Of a stretch of DNA of 64,000 nt, positions 32,886-44,385 are shown piece by piece; positions within the stretch are counted from its first letter, which is position 1, and every line of letters starts with the position of its first letter. The DNA is from Podospora comata (Eukaryota > Ascomycota > Sordariomycetes > Sordariales > Podosporaceae): NCBI GenBank assembly GCA_017354895.1, contig CP071499.1, positions 1,674,001-1,738,000 on the forward strand. Reading direction: 5' to 3'. The position numbers were made by a program, and so were the translations under genes. The notes beneath the pieces are model-generated. The model was not told the DNA's origin. It did no database searches and saw only the letters and a program-made list of their open reading frames with translations.

Positions 32886-33970
32886 CTAGCGCCTCCTCTT
32901 GTTAGGGCAATCCGCATTCTTATGCCCCAGCTTACCGCACCCATGACAAGTCATGTTTGCCATTGACGTTTTCGGGTAGGAGAGCCCACCACCGCCAGAT
33001 ATTGAGCTTAACTCCCCTGCGCCAGATATCGAGCTTAGCCTGTTGAGCTTGACCTCCTTTTTCCTTCTCTGGCTGGCGAGTTCTTGGGCGCGTTTTTGCT
33101 CTTCCGCTTTTTTGGTCGAAAGGGTAGATGATCGGCCGCGTTTTCGGGAGGCGGAGTCGTTGGTGTTCTGTTGCCTGCCACGGGGTTGTTGTCGGTTCTT
33201 CGTGGTCTTTCTCTCGTCTGAGGAGGAATCGGAGTCGGAATCATCGGAGACTGAGCCGCTGTCGGAGTCAGAGTTGTCGGAACTGGAGCTCTCGTCGGAT
33301 TTGATCTTGGGGGCCTGTTTCATGCATTGTCAGTTATAGTATGGCAGGATGTGTCTTGAAAAAAAAAACATGCCTCGGCCTTCTTCATGTTGAATCTCAT
33401 CAACGGTGGGGCAGCACCCGCGCTTCCCTCCTCGAATGGGTTGTCGTCCTCGACACCAGAGTAAGTTGTCCGTGATGAGCCATAGTCAATCTGCGCAAAG
33501 CCCACTTGCACAACATTCAACGGCTTCTTTGCCCCCTTTTTCACTCCTGTGTTCATACCCTCCAGGACCCAGTGGCTGTCACCCAACTCTGCGGCTCTCC
33601 TCTCCACGGCAGCGATTCGCTTCTTCTCTTCTTCTTTGATGGCGGCTTGGATGGCGGCTTGGTCGTAGAGGGGGGGTTGAGGGGCCGCGGTAGAGGCGGA
33701 GGAAGGGGCGTGGGAGAATTTACGGCGTTTGGAGGAGGAGGTGATGTCGTTGTCGTTGTCGTTGTCGTTGCCGGCCGCTTGGGGGGTTGCGGGGGTCGGT
33801 GTGGTTGCGGAAACGGGAGTGGTTGGGGAGTTGTTATTGGCGGCAGCGGCGAGGGCAGCGCCGCGCTGCATGAACTTCATGGTCATGAGGCGTGAGGACA
33901 TGGTTTTGGCGGCGGGGGCTTCTTTCATGGGGAGGAGGTATTCATTTTGGGTGGATTTGGGGGGTGGCAT
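32886..33970 (-). CDS. MPP6: Mpp6-type nuclear exosome cofactor with C-terminal zinc knuckle
   Basis: Exons on the minus strand are 33374-33970 and 32886-33314, 341 residues. The N-terminal signature SSRLMTMKFMQRG, then GDSHWVLEGMNTG and VVQVGFAQIDYG, are the conserved blocks of M-phase phosphoprotein 6. It is an RNA-binding cofactor that tethers the Mtr4 helicase to the nuclear RNA exosome. The C-terminal half is a long Ser/Asp acidic stretch, a Lys/Arg-rich region, and a CCHC zinc knuckle with Cys322, Cys325, His330 and Cys335 (CHGCGKLGHKNADC) close to the end. The intron begins with GCATGT rather than GT, right after GAG; with the acceptor aacag the frame joins as MKKAEAPKIKS. The start is the ATG before PPPKSTQNEY; upstream codons in frame lack ATG. 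It shares a 479-bp promoter with the next gene. Confidence 0.88.
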
Positions 33971-34449
33971 GGTTGCGGTGTTGTGGGGTGTCGATACGCG
34001 ACACACAGGCGTAGGGTTGGAGGTTGGAATTTATATGGTCCGGAGGGAGTTGGGAATGAAAGTCTGGTTTGATGTTAAGAAGAGAGGTGGTGGTGGAATG
34101 TAGCTGTGTTAAAGTAAACAAATGTCCACTGCGCGTGAAGCTCGGGGGCGGCGGTCGCAATGCGATGTTCAAGGAAAAAAAAGTTGAGGTGATGCATCTT
34201 GGGTCAGCTAGCCAAGCCTAGAAGTGGAACCCAAATACTTGGCAAGGCTAATCCTGCTTCTGATTCCAGGGTTAGGGGAATAGGAGCAGAAATCCGATGT
34301 TTAGCCGGAGCTGTTCCCGCACCACAGCGAGCTACACCTGGAGCTCCATCAACGTCAATTGACGCTTCCCTACTGGGCCACAGGTTCCCAGAGCTGCTTC
34401 TCGCGACGGACCTTGCGAACCAAACACCACAAACCACAACCTCCACAAA
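33971..34449. promoter_or_regulatory. Shared promoter of the Mpp6 and complex I subunit genes
   Basis: The two start codons face away from each other across 479 bp, so both leaders and both promoters must lie here. No TATA box is obvious on either side. Bidirectional use is inferred from the spacing. Confidence 0.55.
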
Positions 34450-35170
34450 ATGTTCGCCTTACGGATGCGGGCGGTGGCCCAGGGCCTGCCTCGCCAACTT
34501 TCGAAGCGGTCGTTTACTGCTACTGCCCGGCAATTGGAATCCACGACGGTGCCCACCAAGGGCGACGAGAAAGTACCCCAGGTCACCGGTGGCCCTGCGC
34601 CCACTACTGTCCAGCAGGCGCCCAACCGCACCGAGGTTTGGTCGCGCACCCAGAGACCCCGTGCTGATGCCATGACTGGCCCTCGTTTCGAGCAGACGGA
34701 TCTTGAGAACCAGGTTGGTTGATACCCGAGCGTTGGACTTGGAAGGGGGAGAGGCATGATGTCAGGGAAATAGAGGAATGGGGGAATGGATTGATACGGC
34801 AAAAGGAGGGGGGAACTATGTTGTTTTTGGGAGGATGCGTGCTGAAACTATGTCTTTTTTTTAGCCCCGCCCCTGGGCTGCTATCGAGCTCATCCACAAG
34901 GAGCCCGTCAGATGGACGCACGACCGGGTCGTTGCCTGCGACGGTGGCGGTGGTCCTGCTGGACACCCCAAGGTTTATATCAACTTGGACAAGGCTGAGA
35001 TTACGCCTTGCGGTTATTGCGGCCTTCCTTTTGTAAGTCTGACAAGGGCGCCACAGGGCAAGGAGCTATGAAAGCTACGGGCAATCAGACTGATATCATA
35101 ATTACAGGCCAACGAGCATCACAGAAAGCACCTTGAGTCTCTCCCACAGACATCTTATCCCCTGGCTTAA
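34450..35170 (+). CDS. Complex I zinc-binding subunit, NDUFS6 type
   Basis: Exons 34450-34713, 34865-35032 and 35108-35170, 164 residues. The N-terminus [20 protein letters not shown] is an arginine-rich amphipathic mitochondrial presequence. The zinc site is Cys113, His122, Cys137 and Cys140, in [19 protein letters not shown] and [11 protein letters not shown], the NDUFS6 (13-kDa) signature, followed by ANEHHRKH. The protein sits at the matrix arm of NADH:ubiquinone oxidoreductase and is needed for a late assembly step. The middle intron of 151 nt is larger than usual in this window, and all exons end in phase 0. The gene runs divergently from Mpp6. Confidence 0.94.
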
Positions 35171-36485
35171 ATGTAGACCAGAAAAGGGGACATGGCGGGG
35201 TGATGAGTTTGCGGGGTTGGTTGAGGCTCTGTACATATGTAACTTTGCCAATAGATGGCTTTCAGTTGCGCTTCAGAATGTTAGACTGGGTGATTTTCTT
35301 TTTCCATTTCCACAAAGCAGGCAGAAGTCCCCGTGTGTTTGAGACAGTGCCAGGCTTACACTTCCTATTGATAAGGCAGTCAAGGGGTACGTCATCCAGA
35401 CTGGTGGTTTTGACCAAGTTACGTCCAACCGTGAGTTCCACAGTTGCGTTGGCTTGTAATGTCTTGCTCACCGCCGGCGAGTTCTAGGCAGCCTATGACC
35501 ACCCGGGCAGTATTTGAGGTTGGTCAAGAAGGGCATGGTTGAGCAAAGTGCTTACCTGACCTGCCTGTCACACTCCATCGATTTAGCTTTGTAACATCCG
35601 CAATGTCTCCGATGGTTGCTGTGCCACTTTGCTTTCTGGCAGGCATCGTACCATAGTTACATCAGGTATGCCGACTTTGGTGCTACCTTTGGCATTTTGT
35701 CTTTGTTGATTTCTGATTTTGTGTTGGCGGGGAAACATTATTCTCAGTGTCTTTTTACTCCGTTTAGTGCCTGCTGTATTGACTTGTGAATTACTGAGAG
35801 CAAGTTGTGGGCCGGTCGGCCGAGATATCAAAGCAGGCCAACGTCTAGACCCTCGAGGAAAGAAAGGGCACTTCGCAGTATAACGCTATTTTGGGAGCCC
35901 AGCGGTCATGTATGGGATGACACGAGGATCATATCCGCCTTTCTTCAACATTGCGCCTTTTGCATTTTCCAAGGGTGCAGAACGTAACGTCGATGGCCAC
36001 AACAACGGTTTCTTTCTTGACCTGTCCACAAATAAAACCCGGCTGTCCTTCTAGTGGTATCCGTCTTGACCGCTCCTCGTGTGGAGGATATAAGTACAAG
36101 TATTGGTGTCACAGCAAACATCTTTCAGACTTGGCATATCTATCACACCGGAAAGATGGGCGTGGTAAATAATGGCAGAGCAAGATAAAAAGAGCGGATA
36201 ACCCAGCTGCTCTGGGCCATACCATCAAAGAGAAACACCATCTCTTAACTGTCGACTTGTCCCGGAGTAACTCTTACCACCGTACGGTTACTCAAGCACC
36301 TCACAGGCTCCATCTGAATATCAACAAAGCACGTGTGTTGAGCCGTCAACTGCGTTTGATACCCAGAGCTTCATCGGTGACAGTTTGCCAGGTATATATT
36401 CGTCTTCGTGTCTTCCCCTTCCATAGACTGACCTGACATCGCCAGAGACAAACCATTTCCGTCAGAAGAACATTCAGAACGCACG
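35171..36485. other. Intergenic region
   Basis: About 1.3 kb between the complex I gene and the secreted protein gene. I see no coding sequence. The right end holds a TATA box and leader for the next gene. Confidence 0.5.
36393..36399 (+). promoter_or_regulatory. TATA box of the secreted protein gene
   Basis: TATATAT in gccaggtatatattcg lies 93 bp upstream of the ATG and is followed by a pyrimidine-rich stretch and then a short leader. A clear TATA box is unusual for genes in this window and fits a regulated gene. Confidence 0.55.
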
Positions 36486-37281
36486 ATGTACTTCACCAAC
36501 CTTCTCCCCCTAGTGGCTCTGGCCTCAGCCGGCCCCTCATCCATCAACTACCTCCACCAGCTCTCCGCCACCCTCGTCAAACCAGCCAAACTCGTCCCCA
36601 CAGCCCAGTTCAACTTTGCCCCGTATCAAGTCACCAACATCGCCCTCGACTGCAAGCGCCCCAACAACAAGACGAACTACTCTTGTGAACTTTACTGTAA
36701 GCCCCTTCCCTTCCCCCTTTTTCCCCTTCACCCCTTCCCTATCTCGACCATCCCCCATCCCCCCTGAAGTGGTGGTACTGACGGTGTGCTGTGGAAGTCG
36801 CCCTCCACGATCCCAACTCGGTCCGCGAAAACAACGTCACCTCCTGCAGCTGCCACCACACCTGGTCCTGGGACGGGGTGAACGGGTCCCTCAGCACGAC
36901 CGACTGGCGGACCCCAGTGGCGGGGTACCAGCTTTGCTGGCGCGACGACTGGACTTTCTTCAAGTCGTCGGTGCCGAGCTTTGAGCACCCGGGGAATTTC
37001 AGCTTGGAGGTTGCGCATACGTATCATGATGATGAGTAAGTTCTCTTCTCGGGGGGGACGATGGGGGGGTGGGTAAGGGGAAAGGGGTGTGGGGAGAAAG
37101 GGGCTGATTCGATGGGGGGAAAATTAGGAACTTTACCGTGCCTTGGGACTATCCGACTACGATTGCGACGGGGGAGGTGATTATATATGAGTATTATGAG
37201 GGGGTGAAGAAACATGGGGATAAGATTTGCTTGAGGGAGATGGGGCCGGTGAATGCGACTGTTGTGGGGATTCTGGACTAG
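36486..37281 (+). CDS. Small secreted cysteine-containing glycoprotein, unknown
   Basis: Exons 36486-36696, 36798-37035 and 37128-37281, 200 residues. The N-terminus MYFTNLLPLVALASAGPSS is a signal peptide with likely cleavage near residue 16-19. The mature part has six cysteines (DCKR, SCEL, TSCSCHH, LCWR, KICL), which could form three disulfides, and several N-glycosylation sites (NKT, NYS, NVT, NGS, NFS, NFT, NAT). Aromatic motifs include WDGVNGS, WRDDWTFF and VPWDYP. I know no family for it. Size, cysteine content and a TATA promoter fit a secreted effector-like or cell-surface protein. Introns of 101 and 92 nt have GTAAGC and GTAAGT donors; the joins give YFALHDPNS and HDDENFTVPWDY. Secretion is well supported; the role is not. 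Confidence 0.8.
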
Positions 37282-39336
37282 AGTGAGGGATGGGGGAGAT
37301 GTTGAGAGGGTGTTCTTGGGGGAGGGGTAATGGAGAGGTTATTGGTAATGGGTATTTGGGTGGGAGGGGTAGATTGCCAATGGTCTGTATGACTTGGTGA
37401 AGGAACGGGAGTAAGAAGAGTGTCTTCAGTCCTATCTTATCAGTCCCCGAGATGTGGTGATGATGCGGTTGTATACTATGAAAGTCATGCTGAGATTTTG
37501 AGAAAGGTTAACGGTCACATGCCAGAGCCAGAGTGGGATATGTTTCCCGAGTCAGAATTTGACGATGAACACCACTGCCATTTTGTTTTTTAACAGGTCT
37601 GGGAGTTCTGTGGCAGTGTTTGATATCGTGATAATCAAGGACATCTCACATATTCATGAGTTGAAGATCCGAGTCTATCGAAACAACCATCCTGATTCTA
37701 TTTCAAGAGCCTGTACCTACCCTCACCGCCTATCTCCAAGCTGAACCCTTTTTGATGTCAAGTTTTTAAAGATCATCACTTCTCGTATTGAAAAAATGCT
37801 GGCGGTGGACTTTTCAGCAAGCCACGTTTGTTGCCGTTGTTGCCGTCGTTGTTGATGCTCACCCCCACTGAACCCTGAGGCTAGTGTAGTAGCGTTACGG
37901 AGCTTAGTGGCCTATATTTAGAACTTGGCTTCTGGGCTGAGTGAGTGGGCCCACATCTTTCCTAGCAAGCACAGAAGAGGGCTTTGACCTGGAGTAGAAT
38001 GGAAGCTTGTCCAAGTTTTTGGCACATAAAAAAGATGCAGGATATCAAAAAGGGGGGAGAGCAAGCGTCTGAAAGGAGTGGTGATCTGCGTGGTGAGGGT
38101 ATCTTTTTAGGCGACCGTTTTGTTCTTGGCTTTTTGGATGGAGGGGCAGTGAGATATGGCGGAATGCTACTGATAACCAACGAGATTTGATGCTGTGGGA
38201 GATATGTACGGTAGATTGGAAGGAAATGATGGGGAGCTGTGATATGTTGCTCAATCTCTCTTGTATGCAGTGTTATAGTGGGTTGAGATCCTATCCCCGA
38301 GTTGAGGATACTTGGTACGGAGTAAGGGTTCTGTACACAGGCGTTCAGATATGGCGGGGGCGGCACAGCTTGCTGTAGTGCCGATGGGGTGGGTGGTGGA
38401 AGAGAGGCACGGATGGAGAGCAGAGGGTATCAATGCTGTGGAACAAACGGACTTCAGGTTGGCAGGTGTTGGGTATGATTGGTCTTTTTTCGAATCAAGA
38501 TAGGTAAAGTCCAAGATGGTTCGGTGGTGAGGAGAGGTTGTAGTGAGGCATCGTCACTTGAAGCCCAAGGTTGGTGAAAGAAACCCCTTTTTGGCGCATA
38601 TCTGATATGCTGCTCGTCAACCTGAGGCAGAATACTGCAGACGGAATTAATTCCTTGATTGCCAACCTGCATCGTTTATTGAGGAGAACACAGACCAACT
38701 GCATGATAACATGGGAAGCGTCAAGAGGTTCGAATCGTTCTGAAAAGACAGAACACAGCCCCGCTAGGCGTGAGAGGAGCTCTCCTTGAGCCCCTGTTCC
38801 CTGTCCTCTTGGAAGGCTGACGCCGCCAAATCATTGGACCTCCGTGCGGCTGCACCCTGCACGTCCGGCGCACCTGTTTGAGGGGCACGTCCACCGGGCA
38901 GTCTCGACAAGTGCATCAGCATCTTTGGGATGCCATTTCGTCTCATCTCATTCCCCTCCTCCACTTGCTTTGGCCTGTCATCGCTACGGATACACTACGC
39001 AGGATAACGCTGCGTAATTGTTTGCTTTGTTGACCCTGGATTGCCCTTCAGGTTGCCACCTTGCTTCCTTGTTCCTTGCTACCCCAAGCCCCAGCTCTGT
39101 CTGGCGTTGCGCTTGCTCTTTGCTTGGCCATCGTCACGCATCAGAAGGGTCACTCTGAGGTCGAGTCTGCGGCTTTTAGACATTGCGCACTCACCTTTCA
39201 TCCCGTCTTTTGGCTGTTAGACCCCGCTACCAGCGCCGCACCGTCCGGCTCCCGGCGTGTGCTTTGTCGCAAACCAAACCACCGGCACAAACACTTTGGA
39301 CGGCCACACTCGCTTCTCCTCGCCAGCAGCGCAATA
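37282..39336. other. Intergenic region and leader of the Q-rich gene
   Basis: About 2 kb with no supportable gene. The left part is the flank of the secreted protein gene. The right part, from about 39000, is pyrimidine-rich and holds a reading frame open without a convincing start; it is taken as promoter and leader. Confidence 0.5.
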
Positions 39337-42292
39337 ATGCCGTCCAGGAGTTATCCATGGTCTGGCAAGAACAATCGCTCTCAGCATAACCTCGTCGGCA
39401 CCACAGCCGCCGAGGACGCTGGACAATCAGGGCAGCAGCCATCAGTCCCCGGATCAGCTGTGACGAACCCCCCGAGTGCGGGTGGGAGCGCTGCTGCAAA
39501 CCCCCCCTCAGCCTCGCCCAACCCGACCTTCAGCTCTAGCGAATCCTTTCAGCACGACACCAGCAACAACCGGTCAAGCCATCAACAACCTCCACCGCCT
39601 CCCCCCCATCTGGTCAGTATTTACAGGCAGTCCTGTCGGCCCTCTTGTCTCTTACTGACCTCCCTCTGTTACAGCTGCAGCACTCCAACAGTGTCTCGGG
39701 GGCAGCATTTGACTCGCGCCCGCCACGGGAGCACGATTACGCTGACCAGGTCTCGCGCTCCCAATCCCAACGCTATCCCCAGATCTCCCCCGTGACGACC
39801 CAACTTCACCATCACCACCCCCAGCAACAGCAGCACCAACAACAACAACATCAGCAGCAGCAGCAGCAGCAGCAGGGTCAGCAGCAATCCCAACACTCGC
39901 CGCGCCACTCGCACCCGTTCGGATCCGGGTCTGCTGAGGATCTCTCGGCCGCGGGCGGACAAAGCATCTCGTCCCCCATAACTGGACCCCCGCAACCCCT
40001 CTTTAGCCAGCAACAGCAGCAACCCCCGCCAGCACCACAAAAGCAAAAGTCGTCCACTCGCAAGCTGGTCAAGAACATCTTCAGTCGCGACCACGCACCC
40101 CAGGTTCCGCAAAACAATTACAACAGTCCTCCCGGCGTTAACCGTAGAAATTCGAAGCGCGTGAGCCTTCCCCCGCCAGCACCACCAAGCCTCCGGACTG
40201 GTCTCACCCAGGTGTCCCAAGTCTCGCTCGACCAGCAACAGCTCGATTGGCAGAACCAGGCGCCTCCATCTCAACCATCCCCATTGCAAGGCGTAGGAGA
40301 CTTCCGCGAGTCGTACGTGATTGACGGATCTGACCAAGAGTTACACCTGCAGAACCCCCACGATATCCAACAGCATCCCACCATACGGCCTGTTCCCCCT
40401 TCGGACTCGGACAACTCGCCTTACTCGGCTGACGAAAGTGCATACCGTCAGCATCAGGGCCACTTTCAGCACAACGACCACACACCGCCCGAGCAGCAAT
40501 ACGGGCAGGCCATCTTCGAACCGCAACCCAACCAGCAATTGTCCCCTCATTCGCAACAACAACAGCAGCACCCTCACCTCCAACAGCAGCAGCAACAGCA
40601 GCAGCAGTACCACTATTCAAGCCCGCAGCAGTCACAATACCAGAGCAGATTGAGTGGACATCTAGCCAATCCCCAACAGCAGAATCCCGAGACGATTTCG
40701 CAACTGTCGCATGAGTCTCCTGTTACCGACTCAGACCAGCATTCGGCGTCGAACATCCAAGCTCAGAGTTCGCAGACGTCCTCGGCGGTAAGCTACCCAC
40801 ATCAGGCACAGGATATCCCCGGCCGGCCGAATCCACAATCGGCGGCGCAAGGTCAAGCCCCGCAGCAACAACCACAGTCCATGGCTCCACCCACGGGCGG
40901 ACAACCCCCGGCACGACGATCCCAAGAGGCAGACAAAGGACTACGGGACCCTGCCCAAGCCCCGCCTGGGCCACCGCCCAGCTATCGCCAGAGCCAGCAA
41001 CCCAATATGAACAACCCCTTACCACAGCCTCCTAATGCCCCTGGGGCGAACCCGGCTTTCCGGACGAGTAATGTACCAGATAGACAGTTTGACGGGCCAG
41101 GGGATATTGCAGGTCGCAACAGCCCTCAACCTCCACCAAGTGACCGTGGAGAAGACCCAGATAAGGCGTTTAAAGACCTTTGTACGACCAGTTGTACTCT
41201 CCTATTCCGGCCTGTGCAAACTCAGCTAACCATGCAATAGTGACCAAATACAAGAATGTAAAGCGTCTCTATTTTGACGGGAAGAAGGAGATTGAGCAAT
41301 TGAGTGGCCAAGTTGAGCAACTTCAAAACGCCATTGCCAATCAGCGAATGTCTCAGAGCCGAACCTCTCTCGACGATAGCGAGTACTCGACCCGCTTTAA
41401 CCGCCTCAATGGCGCCATCAATAACCTCTCGTTCAACATTCGAAAGGACTGGCAATCACTTCCGCAGTGGCTAGTCCCCTATGTTAGCCCAGAAGCGCTC
41501 AAGACGGGCAAACAAGAGATGACAGCTGTTGGGCGGGCGGTAATAACCCGGTGGCTCGTAGAAGAGATCTTCAACCGGTGTTTTCACCCAGGTCTTGAGC
41601 CTGAGCTGAGTCGGCAGCTGAAGATGATTGAGCGGAACATTAGAAACTTTAGCTACACGTTGAGCAGTCAAGAGGAGTATGATGCGCTGACGAGCAAGGT
41701 GGTGAGCTGGCGCATGGCTACGCTGGAAGGGTTGCAAGACGCTCTGCGCAGTGGGGAGGCGGTGAACTACAAGGCCGACTTCACTCGGCGAGCGACGACG
41801 GACCTGACGGCATCTCTGTTTCACCATTTGTCGAACCCACCGCCGCCTGGCGTAGATGGCAGTGCCAGTATGATTGTGGAGCTAGCCGTGGGCATTGCGG
41901 CCAACCTGCCGCTGGAGAGCCGCGATGTTGCCATCACCTATCCACTGCCGGAGTCACCTATTCAGCCGGACATCATGGAGGTTGAGAAACAAGGGCTTCC
42001 GGCTCTGGAGGCCCGGCCGGCAGAGGGAGATGACGAGGGTGCAGGTGATGAGAAAGAGGGCGGAGGAAAAGACAAAGATGCCCGGCGCAATGACAAGTCC
42101 AGAGCGGGCATGTTGAGCGTGCTAGGCGGAGGTGGGAGCACGCCGGGGAGCAGAAAGGGGAGTGTCGTAGATGCGAACCAGATTGCACCACCGTCCAAGG
42201 ACGGTGGCAAGGTTCGCTTTGCCGGGTTCGTTGCTGTTGAGGTCAGGGGTCGCCAGGTGCTGATTAAGGCTCCGGTCTGGACGCTGGCCTGA
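39337..42292 (+). CDS. Conserved fungal glutamine-rich protein of unknown function
   Basis: Exons 39337-39612, 39675-41181 and 41241-42292, 944 residues. The N-terminal 560 residues are low complexity: Gln, Pro, Ser and His rich, with a poly-Gln stretch at about residues 142-167 and two more near 400. A short basic motif, SSTRKLVKNIFSRDH, stands out inside it. The conserved part begins DKAFKDLLTKYKNVKRLYFDG, where the second intron splits the Leu codon, and runs through a coiled coil (IEQLSGQVEQLQNAIANQRM) to a helical domain with RLNGAINNLSFNIRKDWQ, GRAVITRWLVEEIFNRCF and KMIERNIRNFSY. The end is acidic, then VRFAGFVAVEVRG. I recall this block as widely conserved in filamentous fungi but do not know a function. 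A role in transcription or RNA condensates would be guesswork. Confidence 0.85.
39831..39885 (+). repeat. CAG/CAA repeat coding for poly-glutamine
   Basis: Mixed CAG and CAA codons with a few histidine codons encode a Gln/His tract. The mixture of codons should slow slippage compared with a pure repeat. Further mixed tracts occur at about 40553-40610. Confidence 0.8.
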
Positions 42293-43046
42293 AGTTGATG
42301 AAAAGGTTGCGAGAAATGCATGTCTTTTTTTGGAATTTTGGAGAGAAGTGCGCGGGTGATACCACTGGACTGAAAAGTGGGCGAGAGGTATAAGACCGAG
42401 ATATGGCTCGGCAGACGGATGGAGTGGAAGTTTCAAGGAAGAAGCCTCAAGAGATAATTTTTCCTTTTCACGGTTTTTTTCTGTATCTGACTGACGATGA
42501 ATATGGAAAGAAATTTGGAATGATATCCCTTCTCTTTTCTCCGATATAAAGGGGAGACAAAGCTTTTTTTATATAAATTTTACAGTTGCACTTGCACTCA
42601 CCAGAAGCCAAAGCTAAGCTTTTGTATGCTTGGCTTGATGTCTTTTTTTACGTAAAATATGTCTTGTGTTGTGAGAGCTTTATGGAAGAAATTGGTCATC
42701 GCTGGCACTGGATTTGAAATAAGCTTCCACCACAGCTTCGGGGTGGTTTGTGTGCGTGTAACCACAGGACTGAAAGGGGGGGGAAAGGGACGGGCTTGAA
42801 GCAAGTTGGGACGGGAAAAAAGGAGGGGTTGGTTGTCAGCTTTGGGGTTCACCGCTTTCCTCTTTGGGGGATAATTAGGCCCCACCACTCAGGATTTCGC
42901 GCGCGCGCGCAATTTACTGCCAGGGGTTTGAGAATTATGGGATTTGGTGACCCCGCGATGCGCCTGTGGGAATAGCTTCAGGTTTGCGACAGCTGAGAAT
43001 TTCTTTTTGTTTCCGGTTGGAAAAAAGACAGCAGAGAAGAAACAAA
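42293..43046. other. Intergenic region
   Basis: About 750 bp without a gene. It has T-rich sequence near 42560 that fits a 3' flank, a (CG) run at about 42899-42910, and then the promoter of the methyltransferase gene. Confidence 0.5.
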
Positions 43047-43913
43047 ATGGCCGAGTCTAAGCCTGCACATCTTGAGCCTTCCAAGTTGGGGACAAAAGCT
43101 TAGTATGCTGATTGAGCCCCTTCATTTTGTTCAGCCCTCCGTCCTCAACCCCCCTGCTAACGACTTGAACATAGCTGGGACGCCCTCTACACAACCGAAC
43201 TGACAACCCACACCTCCGACCCCTCGCTAGAGGGCACAGTCTGGTTCGACGACTCGGACGCCGAGGCCAAGATCCTGTCCTACCTCTCCCCCAACCGCGA
43301 CGACTCGGACTCTGACAACGAAGACGACGACCACTCCCCCAACCCGCACCCGCACGACCTCACCCCCAGCACAGCCTCCATCCTAGACCTAGGCTGCGGC
43401 AATGGGTCCCTCCTCTTCTCCCTCCGCGATGACGGCTGGTCCGGCCACCTGTTGGGAGTCGACTACTCCCCCCACTCCATCTCCCTCGCCAAATCTATCG
43501 CCCAGTCCCGCGAGAATGAAGATCTCAAGAGTGTAGAGTTCAAAGTCTGGGACGTCCTAAACGGCGACATCCCCTCCATCTCCCCCCCAACCGGCTGGGA
43601 CCTCGTCCTCGACAAAGGCACCTTCGACGCCGTCTCCCTCTCCTCCGAAACCGACTCCCTCGGCCGCAGGATCAACGAGGGCTACGGCGAGCGCGTCCTC
43701 CAGCTCCTGAAGACGGGCGGCATCTTCCTCGTCACGTCCTGCAACTGGACCGAGACCGAACTCCGCACCTGGTTCGAGACCTCGACCGCCCCCAACGACG
43801 GAAAGACCAAACTGAAAATGGCAGGCAGGGTAGACTACCCTAGTTTCAGCTTTGGGGGTGTCAAAGGGCAGACCATCTCGACGCTGTGTTTTGAAAAGGT
43901 CGTTGTTGAGTAG
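43047..43913 (+). CDS. EFM4: Protein-lysine methyltransferase, Efm4 type
   Basis: Exons 43047-43102 and 43175-43913, 264 residues; the 72-nt intron splits a Tyr codon so that the join reads KLGTKAYWDALYTTEL. A class I SAM-dependent methyltransferase fold is shown by motif I, ILDLGCGNGSLL at residues 88-99, and GVDYSPHSISLA. The block WDLVLDKGTFDAVSL and, later, TSCNWTETEL are typical of Efm4 and METTL10, which trimethylate a lysine of translation factor eEF1A. The acidic insert DDSDSDNEDDDHSP before motif I is larger than the family core. The start codon is supported by the PSKLGTKAYWD opening common to the family. It lies tail-to-tail with the PP2A gene, 472 bp between the stop codons. Confidence 0.9.
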
Positions 43914-44385
43914 AGACCAACATTAAAACGACAAAAACAAAACAAAAATAGAAATAAATGATACCCAGGGGTTTGTTTCCATAGAGTGAGAAAAAAAATG
44001 GTCTATTGGTATAACTCGGTTACTTTATGCCCCCCTTCACCTTCATCTCCCCCCTATTCGCGATCCATACAACTGCAAAAAAAGACCATTTTTTGGCTGT
44101 AAACCTGTACACTCACCACTAACCCCCCCAGCTCACAGTAACCTCAACATGTCATAACCGCTGCTTCGCTTTCGTTTTGTTTTCCACTTCCAGTACACAA
44201 CCTCCCCTGATGCAGAACTGTACGCTGGGAAGGCTCATCGAGCGACCCAAACAAGCCCAAGGGCGCATATGCGCGCGTAAATCGGATGCTGACCTAGGAC
44301 AGATGGGATACAAATATAGATGGGGACGGGCCGGGGGAAAGGTTGTTGAATTGAATATGGGAATTGCTTCATTAAAGTTCTTGCT
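43914..44385. other. Convergent 3' flanks
   Basis: The methyltransferase and PP2A scaffold genes end facing each other across this 472-bp stretch. It contains A-rich and C-rich patches and no gene. Confidence 0.6.

Noticed and set aside
38722-38740. ggttcgaatc, resembling a tRNA B box
   Set aside because: No matching A box, acceptor stem or anticodon arm could be drawn upstream or downstream.
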